Part shown: positions 6,774 through 15,659 of the stretch, piece by piece
Numbering within the stretch: the first letter of the stretch is position 1
Layout: each line of letters starts with the position of its first letter
Source of the DNA: Amycolatopsis camponoti
GTDB lineage: Bacteria > Actinomycetota > Actinomycetes > Mycobacteriales > Pseudonocardiaceae
Length of the DNA stretch: 64,000 bases
NCBI RefSeq assembly: GCF_902497555.1
Contig: NZ_CABVGP010000001.1
Location: forward strand, 2,274,501-2,338,500
Direction: 5' to 3'
Notes under the pieces: model-generated
The model's input: only the letters and a program-made list of their open reading frames with translations
The model's database searches: none
Told to the model about the DNA's origin: nothing
Program-made: the position numbers and the translations under genes

Positions 6774-8876
6774 ATGCCATACGCACTGGGCATCGACGTC
6801 GGCGGCACGTTCACCGACGCGGTCGCCTCCGACGGCGCCGGCCGGATCGTCTCGGCCAAGACCCCGACGACCCCGCCGAACCGCGAGGTCGGCGTCATGC
6901 GCGCGATCGAAGACCTCGCCGGCGAGCTCGGCATCGGTGTCGGCGAGCTGCTCTCGCGGACCGACTACATCGCCCACGGCACCACTGCCTCGATCAACGC
7001 CCTGGTGCAGGGCCAGGTGGCCGACGTCGGGCTGATCGCCACCAAGGGTCACCGCGACGCGATCTACATCATGAACGCCGAGGGCCGCACCCTCGGCCGC
7101 TCGGCGCACGAAATCCAGGACACGTTGCGGCAGCGCAAGCCCGCGCCGCTGATCCCGAAGTACCGGGCGCTGGAGGTCACCGAGCGGATCGACCACGCCG
7201 GGAAGGTCCTCGTACCGCTGGACGAGGACGAGGTGCGCCGCGTCGCACAGTCCCTTGTGGACGAAGGGGTCGAGGCGATCGCCGTCTGCCTGCTGTGGTC
7301 GTTCAAGAACTCCGGCCACGAGCGGCGCGTGCGCGAGCTGATCCACGAGATCGCGCCGGACATGTACGTGACGCTTTCCTCGGAGGTCAGTCCCCGCATC
7401 CGTGAGTTCGCGCGAACCTCGACGACGATCATGAACGCCCAGGTCGGCCCGCGGCTGCGCACCTACCTGCTGCCGCTGCAGAAGCAGCTGGAGGCGGGCG
7501 GGCTCAAGGGACCGCTGCTGGTCATGCAGAGCGAAGGCGGCACCATCACCGCCGACCGCGCCCCCGAGCACGCGATCACCACGGTCGGCTCGGTCCTGTC
7601 CGGCGGGGTCATCGGCGGGATGCGCCTGGCCGGGCAACTGGGCCACCGCAACGTCATCACCACCGACGTCGGCGGCACGACGTTCCTCGCGGGCTTGATC
7701 GTCGACGGCGAGCCGGTCATGGCTCCGGGCTCCATCGTCAACCAGTTCCCGATCAACGCGGCCACGATCCGCGTGCACACCATCGGCTCGGGCGGCGGCG
7801 CGCTCGCCTCCGTGGACGCCGGCGGGAATCTGCGGCTCGGCCCGCAGAGCGCCGAAGCCGTCCCCGGTCCGGCCTGCTACGGCAACGGCGGCACCCGGCC
7901 CACCAACACCGACGCCAACCTGGTGCTCGGCATCCTCAGTGAGCGCGGCCTGCTCGGCGGCCGTAAGCCGCTGCGGATGGACCTGGCGCGGGAGGCGATC
8001 CGCGAGCACGTGGCCGAGCCGCTCGGCCTCACGGTCGAGGAAGCCGCGATCGCGATCCACGAGGTGCAGAACGCGCAGGCGGGCGACCTGCTGCGGCGCG
8101 CCGTCGTGCAGGCCGGTTACGACCCGCGCGACTTCGTCGCCTACGCCTTCGGGGGAGCGGGGCCCGCGCACTGCGCCGGGTACTGCCAGGACCTCGGTGT
8201 GAGCGCGGTAGTCGTGCCGCTCGGGCCGGTGGCGTCCGCGTTCTCGGCCTACGGGCTCGCGGCTTCGGACGTCGCGTTGAGCGCCGAGCTGTCCGATCCG
8301 TCGTCGTTCCCGGTCGAGCCCGCGGTGCTCGAGGCGCACTTCGGCCGGCTGGAGGCCGACCTGCAGCGCGCGCTGGACCGGCAGAAGGTGAAGTTCCACG
8401 ACGTGTCGCTGCACCGCGAGATCGACCTGCGGTACTCGATGCAGGTCACCGAGCTCGCCACGGCCGTCCCGGACGCGAAGTTCACCGAGCGCACCGGCGA
8501 GGAGATCCTCGAGCGCTTCGAGGAGCAGTACGAGCGCATCAACGGCAGCGGCGCCGGATACCGCGAAGCCGGCGTGCAGGCGATCACCTACCGCGTGCAG
8601 GCCAAGGCCGGCCTCGGATTCCCCGTCCGGCTTCCGGTGGTCCCCGAGGCCGACGGCCCGGACCCGGCGGAGGCGCTGCTCTCGGAGCGGTCGGTCTGCC
8701 TCGACTCGCAGATCGGCTTCGTGATGACCCCGGTCTACGACTACGCGCGGCTGCGCGCGGGCCACGAGCTCGTCGGACCCGCGATCGTCGACGTCCCGAC
8801 CACGGTGGTCGTGGTCCCCGCCGGCGTCACCGGTCGCGTCGACCACCTCGGCAACCTCGTGCTGCGCTACCAGTGA
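6774..8876 (+). CDS. HyuA-type ATP-dependent hydantoinase/oxoprolinase/ketone carboxylase subunit
   Basis: A 700-aa protein beginning with the ASKHA phosphate-binding loop GIDVGGTFTDAV (residues 4-15), followed by the Hydant_A N- and C-terminal regions (VGSVLSGGVIGG, TTDVGGTTF). HyuA proteins phosphorylate an amide or enolate oxygen so that the partner can open a ring or carboxylate a ketone. AAGGAA lies upstream of the ATG. It is 7 bp before hyuB, so the two form a complex. Because HyuB here has an acetone-carboxylase-gamma-like tail, a ketone or acetophenone carboxylase is at least as likely as a hydantoinase. Confidence 0.85.
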   Translation: MPYALGIDVGGTFTDAVASDGAGRIVSAKTPTTPPNREVGVMRAIEDLAGELGIGVGELLSRTDYIAHGTTASINALVQGQVADVGLIATKGHRDAIYIMNAEGRTLGRSAHEIQDTLRQRKPAPLIPKYRALEVTERIDHAGKVLVPLDEDEVRRVAQSLVDEGVEAIAVCLLWSFKNSGHERRVRELIHEIAPDMYVTLSSEVSPRIREFARTSTTIMNAQVGPRLRTYLLPLQKQLEAGGLKGPLLVMQSEGGTITADRAPEHAITTVGSVLSGGVIGGMRLAGQLGHRNVITTDVGGTTFLAGLIVDGEPVMAPGSIVNQFPINAATIRVHTIGSGGGALASVDAGGNLRLGPQSAEAVPGPACYGNGGTRPTNTDANLVLGILSERGLLGGRKPLRMDLAREAIREHVAEPLGLTVEEAAIAIHEVQNAQAGDLLRRAVVQAGYDPRDFVAYAFGGAGPAHCAGYCQDLGVSAVVVPLGPVASAFSAYGLAASDVALSAELSDPSSFPVEPAVLEAHFGRLEADLQRALDRQKVKFHDVSLHREIDLRYSMQVTELATAVPDAKFTERTGEEILERFEEQYERINGSGAGYREAGVQAITYRVQAKAGLGFPVRLPVVPEADGPDPAEALLSERSVCLDSQIGFVMTPVYDYARLRAGHELVGPAIVDVPTTVVVVPAGVTGRVDHLGNLVLRYQ

Positions 8877-8883
8877 GGACACC

Positions 8884-11199
8884 ATGACTTCCCGAATTCC
8901 CGGCGCGGACGAGTTCACCAGCCGCCCCATGCCCCGCGAGGAGCTGCTGCGGCAGATCTCGCCGTCCCTGCCGCTGCACCAGGTGGACGACGGTGAGGTC
9001 GACGCCCTGACCTACGAGGTCGTCCGGCACCGGCTGTGGGCGATCACCCAGGAGATGGGGGAGACGCTGCGGCGTATGTCGGGCTCGCACGTCGTCACCG
9101 AGTCCAACGACTTCAACTTCTCCATCTGCGACGAGCTCGGCGAGCAGGTCCAGGTCGGCACGTACAACATCGGCCTGATCGGCTCGATGGACCTGGCCAT
9201 CACCTGGACGCTGCGCCACCGCAGCGACAACCCGGGCATCGCCGAGGGCGACATGTTCCTGTGCAACGACCCGTGGATCGGCGGCGGGCTGCACCAGAAC
9301 GACGCCGCGATCCTCGCGCCGATCTTCCACGACGGCAAGCTGTTCGGCTGGACGACGGCGATCGCGCACCAGGTCGACCTCGGCGGGCCGCGGCCGGGCT
9401 CGTTCAGCCCGTCCGCGCAGGACGTCTTCGGCGAGGCCGTGCCGACGCCGCCGATGAAGGTGGTCCGCGGCGGGGTACTGCAGCGCGACATCGCCGACGC
9501 CTGGGTCCGCCGCTCCCGGCTGCCGCACCTGGTCGGCCTCGACCTGCGCGCCAAGATCGCCGCCAACAAGAACGCGGCCGAGCAGATCCTGCGGCTCATC
9601 ACCAAGTACGGTGCCGACACCGTCAAGTCCGTGATGCACCGGATGATGGACGACGCCGAACGCCGGCTGCGGGCCAAGCTCGCAACGCTGCCCGACGGGA
9701 CGTGGTCCGCGGTCGGCTACCAGGAACAGTCGCGGACCGGCGACCGTGGCCTGCACGCCATCAAGGTCGCGATGACCAAGGAAGCCGACCGGCTCGTCTT
9801 CGACTTCCGCGGCACCGCCGGGCAGACCGGCATCATCAACTGCCCCTACCCGGGGCTGCGCGCGGGCATCGTGTTCACGATGCTTCCCCTGCTGGCCGGG
9901 GACATCCCGTGGGCCGCGGGCGGGCTGATGCGCTGCTTCGAGATCATCACCGACGAGGACACCATCACCAACGCGTCCTTCCCGGCCGCCGTGGGCAAGG
10001 GACCCTTCGGGCCGGCCTGGGGCTCGGGCAACCTCGTCGCCGAGGTGCTGGCCAAGATGCTGGACGCCGAACCGGACCACCGCTCCGACGTGCAGTCCAT
10101 CTGCAACGGCACCACCGACCTCTGCGTGGTGTCCGGTGTGGACACTCGCGGCGGGGGCAGCAAGGGCTTCGTGTCGCCCATCTTCGACGTCATGGCCGGC
10201 GGTTACGGCGCGCAGGTGTACCACGACGGCGTCGACACCGGCGGCCGGTTGATCATCCCCGCCGCTCGGGCGCCGGACGTCGAGATGACCGAGTACCTCT
10301 ACCCGCTCGTCGCGCTGTGGCGTCGTGAGCAGACCGATTCCGGTGGCCCGGGCCGGCAGCGCGGCGGGATGAGCGGCTCGGTCTGCTACGTCCAGCACCC
10401 GGACCAGGCGGGGACGATGTCCCTCGTCGTGTCCGGGACGGGCAAGGTCGCGAACCAGAACGTCGGACTGGCCGGCGGTTATCCCGGCAACTCCCAGCTC
10501 GACCTCGTCGTGCGCGGAGTCCGTGAACCCCAGCTCGCCCAGGCGATCACCATCCCCGGCCACCTGGGCGAGCTGGGCGGGGAGATCGAGGTGCTGCCCT
10601 GCGAAGGCGAGTCGGACCTGGGCCCCGGTGACGCGCTTTACCTGCACTGGCAGGCCGGTGGCGGGTACGGCGACCCGCTGCTGCGCGCGCCCGAGAGCGT
10701 GCGTGAGGACGTGCAGCAGGTCCGGGTGACGGCGGACGCGGCCGAGGACGTCTACGGAGTCGTGCTCCGCGGTGGCGAAGTGGATGTGACCGCGACCGAA
10801 GAGCGACGCGCGAAACTGCGGCGTCACCGGGCGTCCGGCGCCGGAGTCACCGGGCTCACGCCCCTCGGCACGCCGGACCTGGACGCGGTGCGCCGGCTCG
10901 ACGACAACCTCGTCGTCCTGGCCGACGGGACGGTCGCGTGCGTCCACTGTGGAACCGGGATCGGACCTTTGGCGGGAGGCGCTTTCGTCGCCGGGCTCGC
11001 CCGCCGGGACGCGGCGCCGACCGAAGCGGGCCCGCACATCTGGCACGACCCGCTGGAGTACGTCGACGCGGAGATCGTCTTCCGGCAGTTGTTGTGTCCC
11101 GGCTGCCTGACCGCGGTCCACTCCCGTGTGGTGCCGGTCGACCACCCGGTGCCCGTCGACGAGTACCGCGGCTGGTCGGGCCGGATCACGGGTTCGTAA
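8884..11199 (+). CDS. HyuB-type subunit fused to an acetone-carboxylase-gamma-like zinc tail
   Basis: A 771-aa protein. Residues about 35-600 are Hydantoinase_B (LCNDPWIGGGLHQND, AGYGAQ-type loop, SGTGKVANQNVG). The last 120 or so residues are a separate module with two Cys pairs, Cys686/Cys689 (CVHCG) and Cys738/Cys741 (CPGC), as in the gamma subunits of acetone and acetophenone carboxylases, which bind metal. Acetone carboxylase needs HyuA-like, HyuB-like and gamma parts. Here the last two appear as one polypeptide, so two genes could give the full enzyme. The substrate is unknown. A ketone formed in the aromatic pathway is an inference. Confidence 0.85.
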   Translation: MTSRIPGADEFTSRPMPREELLRQISPSLPLHQVDDGEVDALTYEVVRHRLWAITQEMGETLRRMSGSHVVTESNDFNFSICDELGEQVQVGTYNIGLIGSMDLAITWTLRHRSDNPGIAEGDMFLCNDPWIGGGLHQNDAAILAPIFHDGKLFGWTTAIAHQVDLGGPRPGSFSPSAQDVFGEAVPTPPMKVVRGGVLQRDIADAWVRRSRLPHLVGLDLRAKIAANKNAAEQILRLITKYGADTVKSVMHRMMDDAERRLRAKLATLPDGTWSAVGYQEQSRTGDRGLHAIKVAMTKEADRLVFDFRGTAGQTGIINCPYPGLRAGIVFTMLPLLAGDIPWAAGGLMRCFEIITDEDTITNASFPAAVGKGPFGPAWGSGNLVAEVLAKMLDAEPDHRSDVQSICNGTTDLCVVSGVDTRGGGSKGFVSPIFDVMAGGYGAQVYHDGVDTGGRLIIPAARAPDVEMTEYLYPLVALWRREQTDSGGPGRQRGGMSGSVCYVQHPDQAGTMSLVVSGTGKVANQNVGLAGGYPGNSQLDLVVRGVREPQLAQAITIPGHLGELGGEIEVLPCEGESDLGPGDALYLHWQAGGGYGDPLLRAPESVREDVQQVRVTADAAEDVYGVVLRGGEVDVTATEERRAKLRRHRASGAGVTGLTPLGTPDLDAVRRLDDNLVVLADGTVACVHCGTGIGPLAGGAFVAGLARRDAAPTEAGPHIWHDPLEYVDAEIVFRQLLCPGCLTAVHSRVVPVDHPVPVDEYRGWSGRITGS

Positions 11200-11208
11200 G
11201 AACTAGAT

Positions 11209-11278
11209 AGAACGATCTGTCTTGACTTTCCCCGGCCACGCGGCCATGCTGAATTGAGATAGAACGTTCGGTCTTGTC
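11209..11278 (+). promoter_or_regulatory. Tandem TetR boxes and promoter before the 11309 operon
   Basis: AGAACGATCTGT (11209-11220) and AGAACGTTCGGT (11261-11272) are each preceded by GAT or GATA and followed by CTTGAC or CTTGTC, 52 bp apart. The first overlaps a promoter TTGACT (11222-11227), 17 bp, CATGCT (11245-11250). The boxes match those at 2097 and 2736, so the same TetR (2127) is expected to control this operon. Confidence 0.6.
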
Positions 11279-11308
11279 GGGGGAGATCCCCGCAGCCTTG
11301 AAGGGATC

Positions 11309-11872
11309 ATGGTGACTACTGTCGACTCGCCCGCCGTAGGTGGGTTCGCTCCGGCGCTGCGCCGGTTGTACTTCGTGCGGTTCGCGTTCGCCATCGTGTG
11401 GGCGGTCCTGGTGTTCCTGACGACCAAGTCGGGGCTGGGGGCGGTCGGCGTCGTCCTGGCCGTCGTGTACCCGCTGTTCGACGTGGGATCGGCCATTGTG
11501 GACGCTCGGTCGTCGAAGGGCGGCGGGTCGGTGACCGCGCTGTACGTGAACATGGCGATCAGCCTGCTCGCGGCCATCGGGATCGGCATCGCGTCCGCGT
11601 CCGGCGTGCCGGGAGTGCTGCGGGTGTGGGGTGCCTGGGCGATCGTGGCCGGGGTGGTCCAGCTGATCGTCGGCATCCGCCGCCGCAAGATGGGCGGCCA
11701 GTGGCCGATGATGCTCAGCGGCGGTATCTCCGTGCTGGCCGGCGCCAACTTCGTCATCGGTGCCTCGGCGGCGAACCCGTCGCTGGCCAATGTGGCCGGT
11801 TACGCCGTGCTGGGCGGCATCTTCTTCCTCGTCTCGGCGATCCGCCTCGGCCGCGCCGCCAAGGGGAACTGA
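11309..11872 (+). CDS. DUF308/HdeD-like multi-pass membrane protein
   Basis: A 187-aa hydrophobic protein with about six predicted membrane helices and few charged loops (RRRKMGGQ between two of them). The pattern is that of small DUF308/HdeD-like proteins, whose biochemical role is not settled (acid or stress resistance in enterobacteria). It is the first gene of a two-gene unit with a flavin oxidoreductase starting 1 bp after its stop, and it lies behind two TetR boxes shared with the transporter promoter. A protective role during catabolism of a membrane-active substrate is possible but inferred only from context. Confidence 0.7.
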   Translation: MVTTVDSPAVGGFAPALRRLYFVRFAFAIVWAVLVFLTTKSGLGAVGVVLAVVYPLFDVGSAIVDARSSKGGGSVTALYVNMAISLLAAIGIGIASASGVPGVLRVWGAWAIVAGVVQLIVGIRRRKMGGQWPMMLSGGISVLAGANFVIGASAANPSLANVAGYAVLGGIFFLVSAIRLGRAAKGN

Positions 11873-11873
11873 C

Positions 11874-13292
11874 GTGAGTGACTTCGACGTCATCGTCATC
11901 GGCGCCGGTCCGGTCGGGGAGAACGCGGCCGACCGGGTGGTGCGGGGCGGGTTGACCGTCGCGATCGTCGAGCGGGAACTGGTCGGCGGTGAGTGCTCCT
12001 ACTGGGCGTGCATGCCGACCAAGGCGCTGCTGCGCAGCGGCGCGGCACTCCGTGCGGCCCGGCAGGTGCCCGGCGCGCGGGAAGCGGTGACCGGCGACCT
12101 CGACGTGGCGGCCGTGCTCCGCCGTCGCGACGCCTTCGCCTCGAACTGGAACGACGAGGGCCAGGTGTCCTGGCTCGAATCGGCGGGCATCCCGCTCTAC
12201 CGCGGGCACGGCCGGATCACCGCCGCCCGGGTCGTCGAGGTGACCGGCGCCGACGGCACCACCACCACCACGCTGACCGCGCGGCACGCGGTCATCGTCG
12301 CGACCGGCAGCGGCGCGCTGGTCCCGGACATCGAGGGCCTCCGCGACGCGAAGCCGTGGACGAGCCGCGAAACCGTTGCGGCCAAGGAGGTTCCGGCTCG
12401 GCTCGCCATCATCGGCGGCGGGGTGGTGGCTTCGGAGATGGCGACCGCGTTCAGCCGGCTGGGGTCGTCGGTGACGATGCTGGCCCGGGACGGCGTGCTG
12501 CACCTGAACGAGCCGTTCGTCGGCGAGCACGTGGCGGTCTCCTTGCGGGAAAAGGGGGTTTCGGTCCGCATCGGCGCCGAAGCCGGGTCCGTCAAGCGCA
12601 ACGACGACGGCACGGTGTCGGTCATCCTCACCGACGGCGAGCAGATCGAAGCCGACGAACTGCTGGTCGCGATCGGCCGGACGCCGAACACCCAGGATCT
12701 CGGCCTGGAGAACATCGGCCTGACGCCGGGTGCCTGGCTCACGGTCGACGACACCATGCGCGTCGACGGCGTCGACGGCTGGCTTTACGCCGCCGGCGAT
12801 GTCAACCGGCGCGTTCTGCTGACGCACCAAGGCAAGTACCAGGCCCGGGCGGTCGGCGACGTCATCGTCGCGCGCGCGAAGGGCGAACCCGTCGACGACG
12901 CCCCGTGGGGCCGGCACGCGGCGACCGCCGACGAGTGCGCGGTCCCGCAGGTCGTCTTCACCGACCCGGAGATCGCGTCGGTCGGCCTGACCGCGGCCAA
13001 GGCCGAGGCGGCGGGGCTGCGGATCCGGGTCGTCGACTACGACCTGGCCGCCACCGCCGGCTCCGCCCTGCACGCCGAGGGCTACCGCGGCCACGCCCGG
13101 ATGGTCGTCGACGAGGACCGCAAGGTGATCGTCGGCTTCACCCTCGTCGGCCCCGACGTCGCGGAGATGATCCACGCGGCGACCATCGCGGTCGCCGGCG
13201 AGGTCCCGATCGACCGGCTCTGGCACGCGGTCCCCGCCTTCCCCACCGTCAGCGAGGTGTGGCTGCGGCTGCTCGAAGCCCACGGCCGCTGA
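11874..13292 (+). CDS. Pyridine nucleotide-disulfide oxidoreductase, LpdA/MerA-like, lacking the catalytic His
   Basis: A 472-aa flavoprotein with the FAD motif GAGPVGENAADRV, a redox pair Cys41-X4-Cys46 (CSYWAC), the NAD(P) motif GGGVVASEMATAF and a C-terminal dimerisation domain. Lipoamide dehydrogenases end with HPTxSE. Here the same place reads FPTVSE, with Phe456 for the active-site His while Glu461 is kept. Relatives such as mycobacterial LpdA also lack that His and reduce quinones or other small acceptors, so a quinone-reductase role is likelier than lipoamide turnover. GTG 11874 has AAGGGG 7 nt upstream. It is cotranscribed with the membrane protein at 11309. Confidence 0.83.
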   Translation: MSDFDVIVIGAGPVGENAADRVVRGGLTVAIVERELVGGECSYWACMPTKALLRSGAALRAARQVPGAREAVTGDLDVAAVLRRRDAFASNWNDEGQVSWLESAGIPLYRGHGRITAARVVEVTGADGTTTTTLTARHAVIVATGSGALVPDIEGLRDAKPWTSRETVAAKEVPARLAIIGGGVVASEMATAFSRLGSSVTMLARDGVLHLNEPFVGEHVAVSLREKGVSVRIGAEAGSVKRNDDGTVSVILTDGEQIEADELLVAIGRTPNTQDLGLENIGLTPGAWLTVDDTMRVDGVDGWLYAAGDVNRRVLLTHQGKYQARAVGDVIVARAKGEPVDDAPWGRHAATADECAVPQVVFTDPEIASVGLTAAKAEAAGLRIRVVDYDLAATAGSALHAEGYRGHARMVVDEDRKVIVGFTLVGPDVAEMIHAATIAVAGEVPIDRLWHAVPAFPTVSEVWLRLLEAHGR

Positions 13293-13300
13293 CCCACCCC

Positions 13301-13329
13301 GGTGCCCCGCCGCGATCCGGCGGGGCACC
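13301..13329 (+). terminator. Hairpin terminator-like element after the oxidoreductase
   Basis: A perfect 12-bp stem GGTGCCCCGCCG/CGGCGGGGCACC with a 5-nt loop begins 9 nt after the stop. There is no T-run, as is common in high-GC actinomycetes. It marks the right border of the catabolic island. Confidence 0.7.
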
Positions 13330-13362
13330 GGCACGCCTTCCTTCCCCGAAAGGGGTTCTGCC

Positions 13363-14136
13363 ATGCGTTTCCGCTTCTCCCGCCTCGCCGTCGCCGGCGT
13401 CGCGGCACTCGCCCTGCTCGCCACCTCCGCACCGGCCACGGCCTCGGGCACCGGCGGTCCGAAGCCGACCATCGTCCTCGTCCACGGCGCGTGGGCGGAC
13501 TCTTCGAGCTGGGCACCCGTCATCGAGAGGCTGCGCCGGGACGGCTACCCCGTGCGCGCCATCGCCGATCCCTTGCGGGGCCTGAGCAGCGACACCGCGT
13601 ACGTCACCGCCTATCTGTCCACAATCGACGGACCGAAGGTGCTGGTCGGTCATTCCTACGGCGGTGCGGTCATCACCAACGCCGCCACGGCGGTCACCGG
13701 CGTGAAGTCGCTCGTCTACATCGCCGGATTCATCCCGGTCAAGGGCGAAACCATCGGCGAGCTGGCCGCGAAGTCGTCGACGCCGTTGCCGTTGATCACC
13801 ACCCCGGTGCCCGGCGGCGCGGAGGTAACCATCGACCCTGCACAGTTCCGCGCGGCCTTCGCCGGTGACCTCGCTCCGACCCTCGCGGCCGACCTCGCCA
13901 CCACCCAGCGGCCCGCCGACACCCGCGCCGTCACCGACGCCGGCGCGACCGAAGGCTTCCGGACGATCCCGTCGTGGGCGCTGCTCACCCGCCAGGACCA
14001 CGCCATCAGCCCGGATCTGCAACGCTTCATGGACACGCGCGCGGGTGCTCGGGTCACCGAAGTGGACGCCTCCCACGCGGTCATGCTCAGCCGTCCGGAC
14101 GTCGTCACCAAGCTCGTCGAGCAAGCCGCACGATGA
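13363..14136 (+). CDS. Secreted alpha/beta hydrolase
   Basis: A 257-aa protein with a clear Sec signal peptide (RFRFSRLAVAGVAALALLAT, cleavage likely after PATA near residue 27). The mature part has the strand-loop IVLVHGAWADSSSW, a nucleophile Ser in GHSYGG and a C-terminal His (DASHAVM), as in the RsbQ/MhpC-like exported esterases common in Streptomyces. AAAGGGG lies upstream of the ATG. Its stop overlaps the start of the DHA2 exporter (ATGA), so hydrolase, exporter and the MarR regulator form one operon. It may act outside the cell on the compound the exporter handles, but this is inference. Confidence 0.8.
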   Translation: MRFRFSRLAVAGVAALALLATSAPATASGTGGPKPTIVLVHGAWADSSSWAPVIERLRRDGYPVRAIADPLRGLSSDTAYVTAYLSTIDGPKVLVGHSYGGAVITNAATAVTGVKSLVYIAGFIPVKGETIGELAAKSSTPLPLITTPVPGGAEVTIDPAQFRAAFAGDLAPTLAADLATTQRPADTRAVTDAGATEGFRTIPSWALLTRQDHAISPDLQRFMDTRAGARVTEVDASHAVMLSRPDVVTKLVEQAAR

Positions 14137-15659
14137 CGGCCGGAGTAGCCGCGCCGGCCGGTGCGGCGCCGATGACCCACCGGCAGATCCTGCAGGCCCT
14201 GTCCGGGTTGTACCTGGGGATCTTCGTGGCGATCCTGTCCTCGACGGTCGTGACGAACGCGCTGCCGACGATCGTCGCCGACCTGCACGCCGGCCAGAGC
14301 GTCTACACCTGGGTGATCACCTCGACGCTGCTGTCCACGACGGTGTCCAGCCCGGTCTGGGGCAAGCTGGCCGACCTGGTCAGCAAGAAGCTGCTGATCC
14401 AGGCCGGTCTGATCATCTTCACCGTGGGCTCGGTGCTGTCGGGCCTGTCCGCCGACGCGGGCCTGCTCATCGCGGCACGCGTGGTGCAGGGGATCGGCGC
14501 GGGCGGGCTGATGGCGCTGATCCAGGTGATCATCGCGACGATGATCCCGCCGCGGGAACTCGGGCGGTACTCCGGCTACTTCGGCGCGGTGTTCGCGGTC
14601 GGGACCAGCGCCGGGCCGCTGATCGGCGGGCTCATCGTCGACACTGACTGGCTGGGCTGGCGCTGGTGCTTCTTCGTCGGCGTGCCGTTCGCCGTCGTCG
14701 CGCTGATCGTGCTGCAGAAGACGCTGAACCTGCCGGTCACCAAGGGTTCGGTGAAGATCGACTGGGCCGGGTCCGCGCTGCTGACGGCCGCGGCGTCACT
14801 CCTGCTGATCTGGGTGACACTCGCCGGCGACCGGTACGCCTGGCTGTCCTGGCAGACCGTGGTCATGCTCACCGGTGTGCTGGTGCTGGCCTTTGCGTTC
14901 GTTGCCGTCGAACGGCGAGCCGAGGCGCCGGTGCTGCCGCTGTGGCTGTTCCGCACCCGGACCGTCGTGCTGGCGGTCATCGCGAGCCTCGCGGTCGGCG
15001 TTGCCCTCTACGCCGCGGCGACCTACGTGAGCCAGTACTTCCAGCTGGCCGAAGGAAAGTCGCCGACGATGGCGGGCATCCTGGCGCTGCCGCAGATCCT
15101 CAGCCTCGCGCTCGCGTCCAGCGTCGCCGGGCGGATCATCTCCGCCACCGGCCGCTGGAAGCCGCTCCTGGTCACCGGGGCCGTGCTGATCACCGCCGGG
15201 CTCGCGCTGCTCGGCTTCACCGAGCGGGACACGCCGTACTGGCAGCTGGCCCTGGCGATGACGTTGCTCGGCCTGGGGCTCGGTGTGCTGCTGCAGAACC
15301 TCGTGCTCGCCGTGCAGAACCAGGTGAGTCCGCGCGAACTCGGCGCGGCGACCTCGTCGGTGTCGTTCTTCCGCACGCTGGGCGGCACGATCGGCGTCTC
15401 GGCGCTGGGCGCGGCCCTGGCCGGGCAGGTCGGACACCACCTCGCGGACAAGCTGGGCTCGGCCACCGGCGATGCCCTGTCCCGGCCGGCCGAGCTGTCC
15501 GCGCCGGTCCGGGCCGTGGTCGAAGACGCCTACGGCCAGGCGACCGGCACCCTCTTCCAGTACGCGGTGCCGCTGGCGCTGGTCGCGCTGGTGTGCGTGC
15601 TGTTCATCCGGGAAGTGCCGCTGCGGACCACCAACGCCGTGCCCGAGGGTCCGCGATGA
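14133..15659 (+). CDS. DHA2-family (EmrB/QacA-like) 14-helix drug exporter
   Basis: A 508-aa MFS protein with the 14-TMS layout of proton-driven multidrug exporters. Motif A is present as GKLADLVSKK, motif C as VGTSAGPLIGG, and an early motif as ILSSTVVTNALPTI (motif D1 relative). ATG 14133 overlaps the previous stop by 4 bp and its own stop overlaps the next start by 4 bp. With a MarR gene immediately downstream, this is the usual substrate-induced efflux cassette. The substrate is not known. Confidence 0.87.
   Translation: MTAGVAAPAGAAPMTHRQILQALSGLYLGIFVAILSSTVVTNALPTIVADLHAGQSVYTWVITSTLLSTTVSSPVWGKLADLVSKKLLIQAGLIIFTVGSVLSGLSADAGLLIAARVVQGIGAGGLMALIQVIIATMIPPRELGRYSGYFGAVFAVGTSAGPLIGGLIVDTDWLGWRWCFFVGVPFAVVALIVLQKTLNLPVTKGSVKIDWAGSALLTAAASLLLIWVTLAGDRYAWLSWQTVVMLTGVLVLAFAFVAVERRAEAPVLPLWLFRTRTVVLAVIASLAVGVALYAAATYVSQYFQLAEGKSPTMAGILALPQILSLALASSVAGRIISATGRWKPLLVTGAVLITAGLALLGFTERDTPYWQLALAMTLLGLGLGVLLQNLVLAVQNQVSPRELGAATSSVSFFRTLGGTIGVSALGAALAGQVGHHLADKLGSATGDALSRPAELSAPVRAVVEDAYGQATGTLFQYAVPLALVALVCVLFIREVPLRTTNAVPEGPR

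Noticed and set aside
5784..8930. A 1048-codon minus-strand frame opposite the hydroxylase and hyuA
   Set aside because: Arg/Val/Asp-rich shadow of strongly supported genes; high GC makes long antisense frames common.
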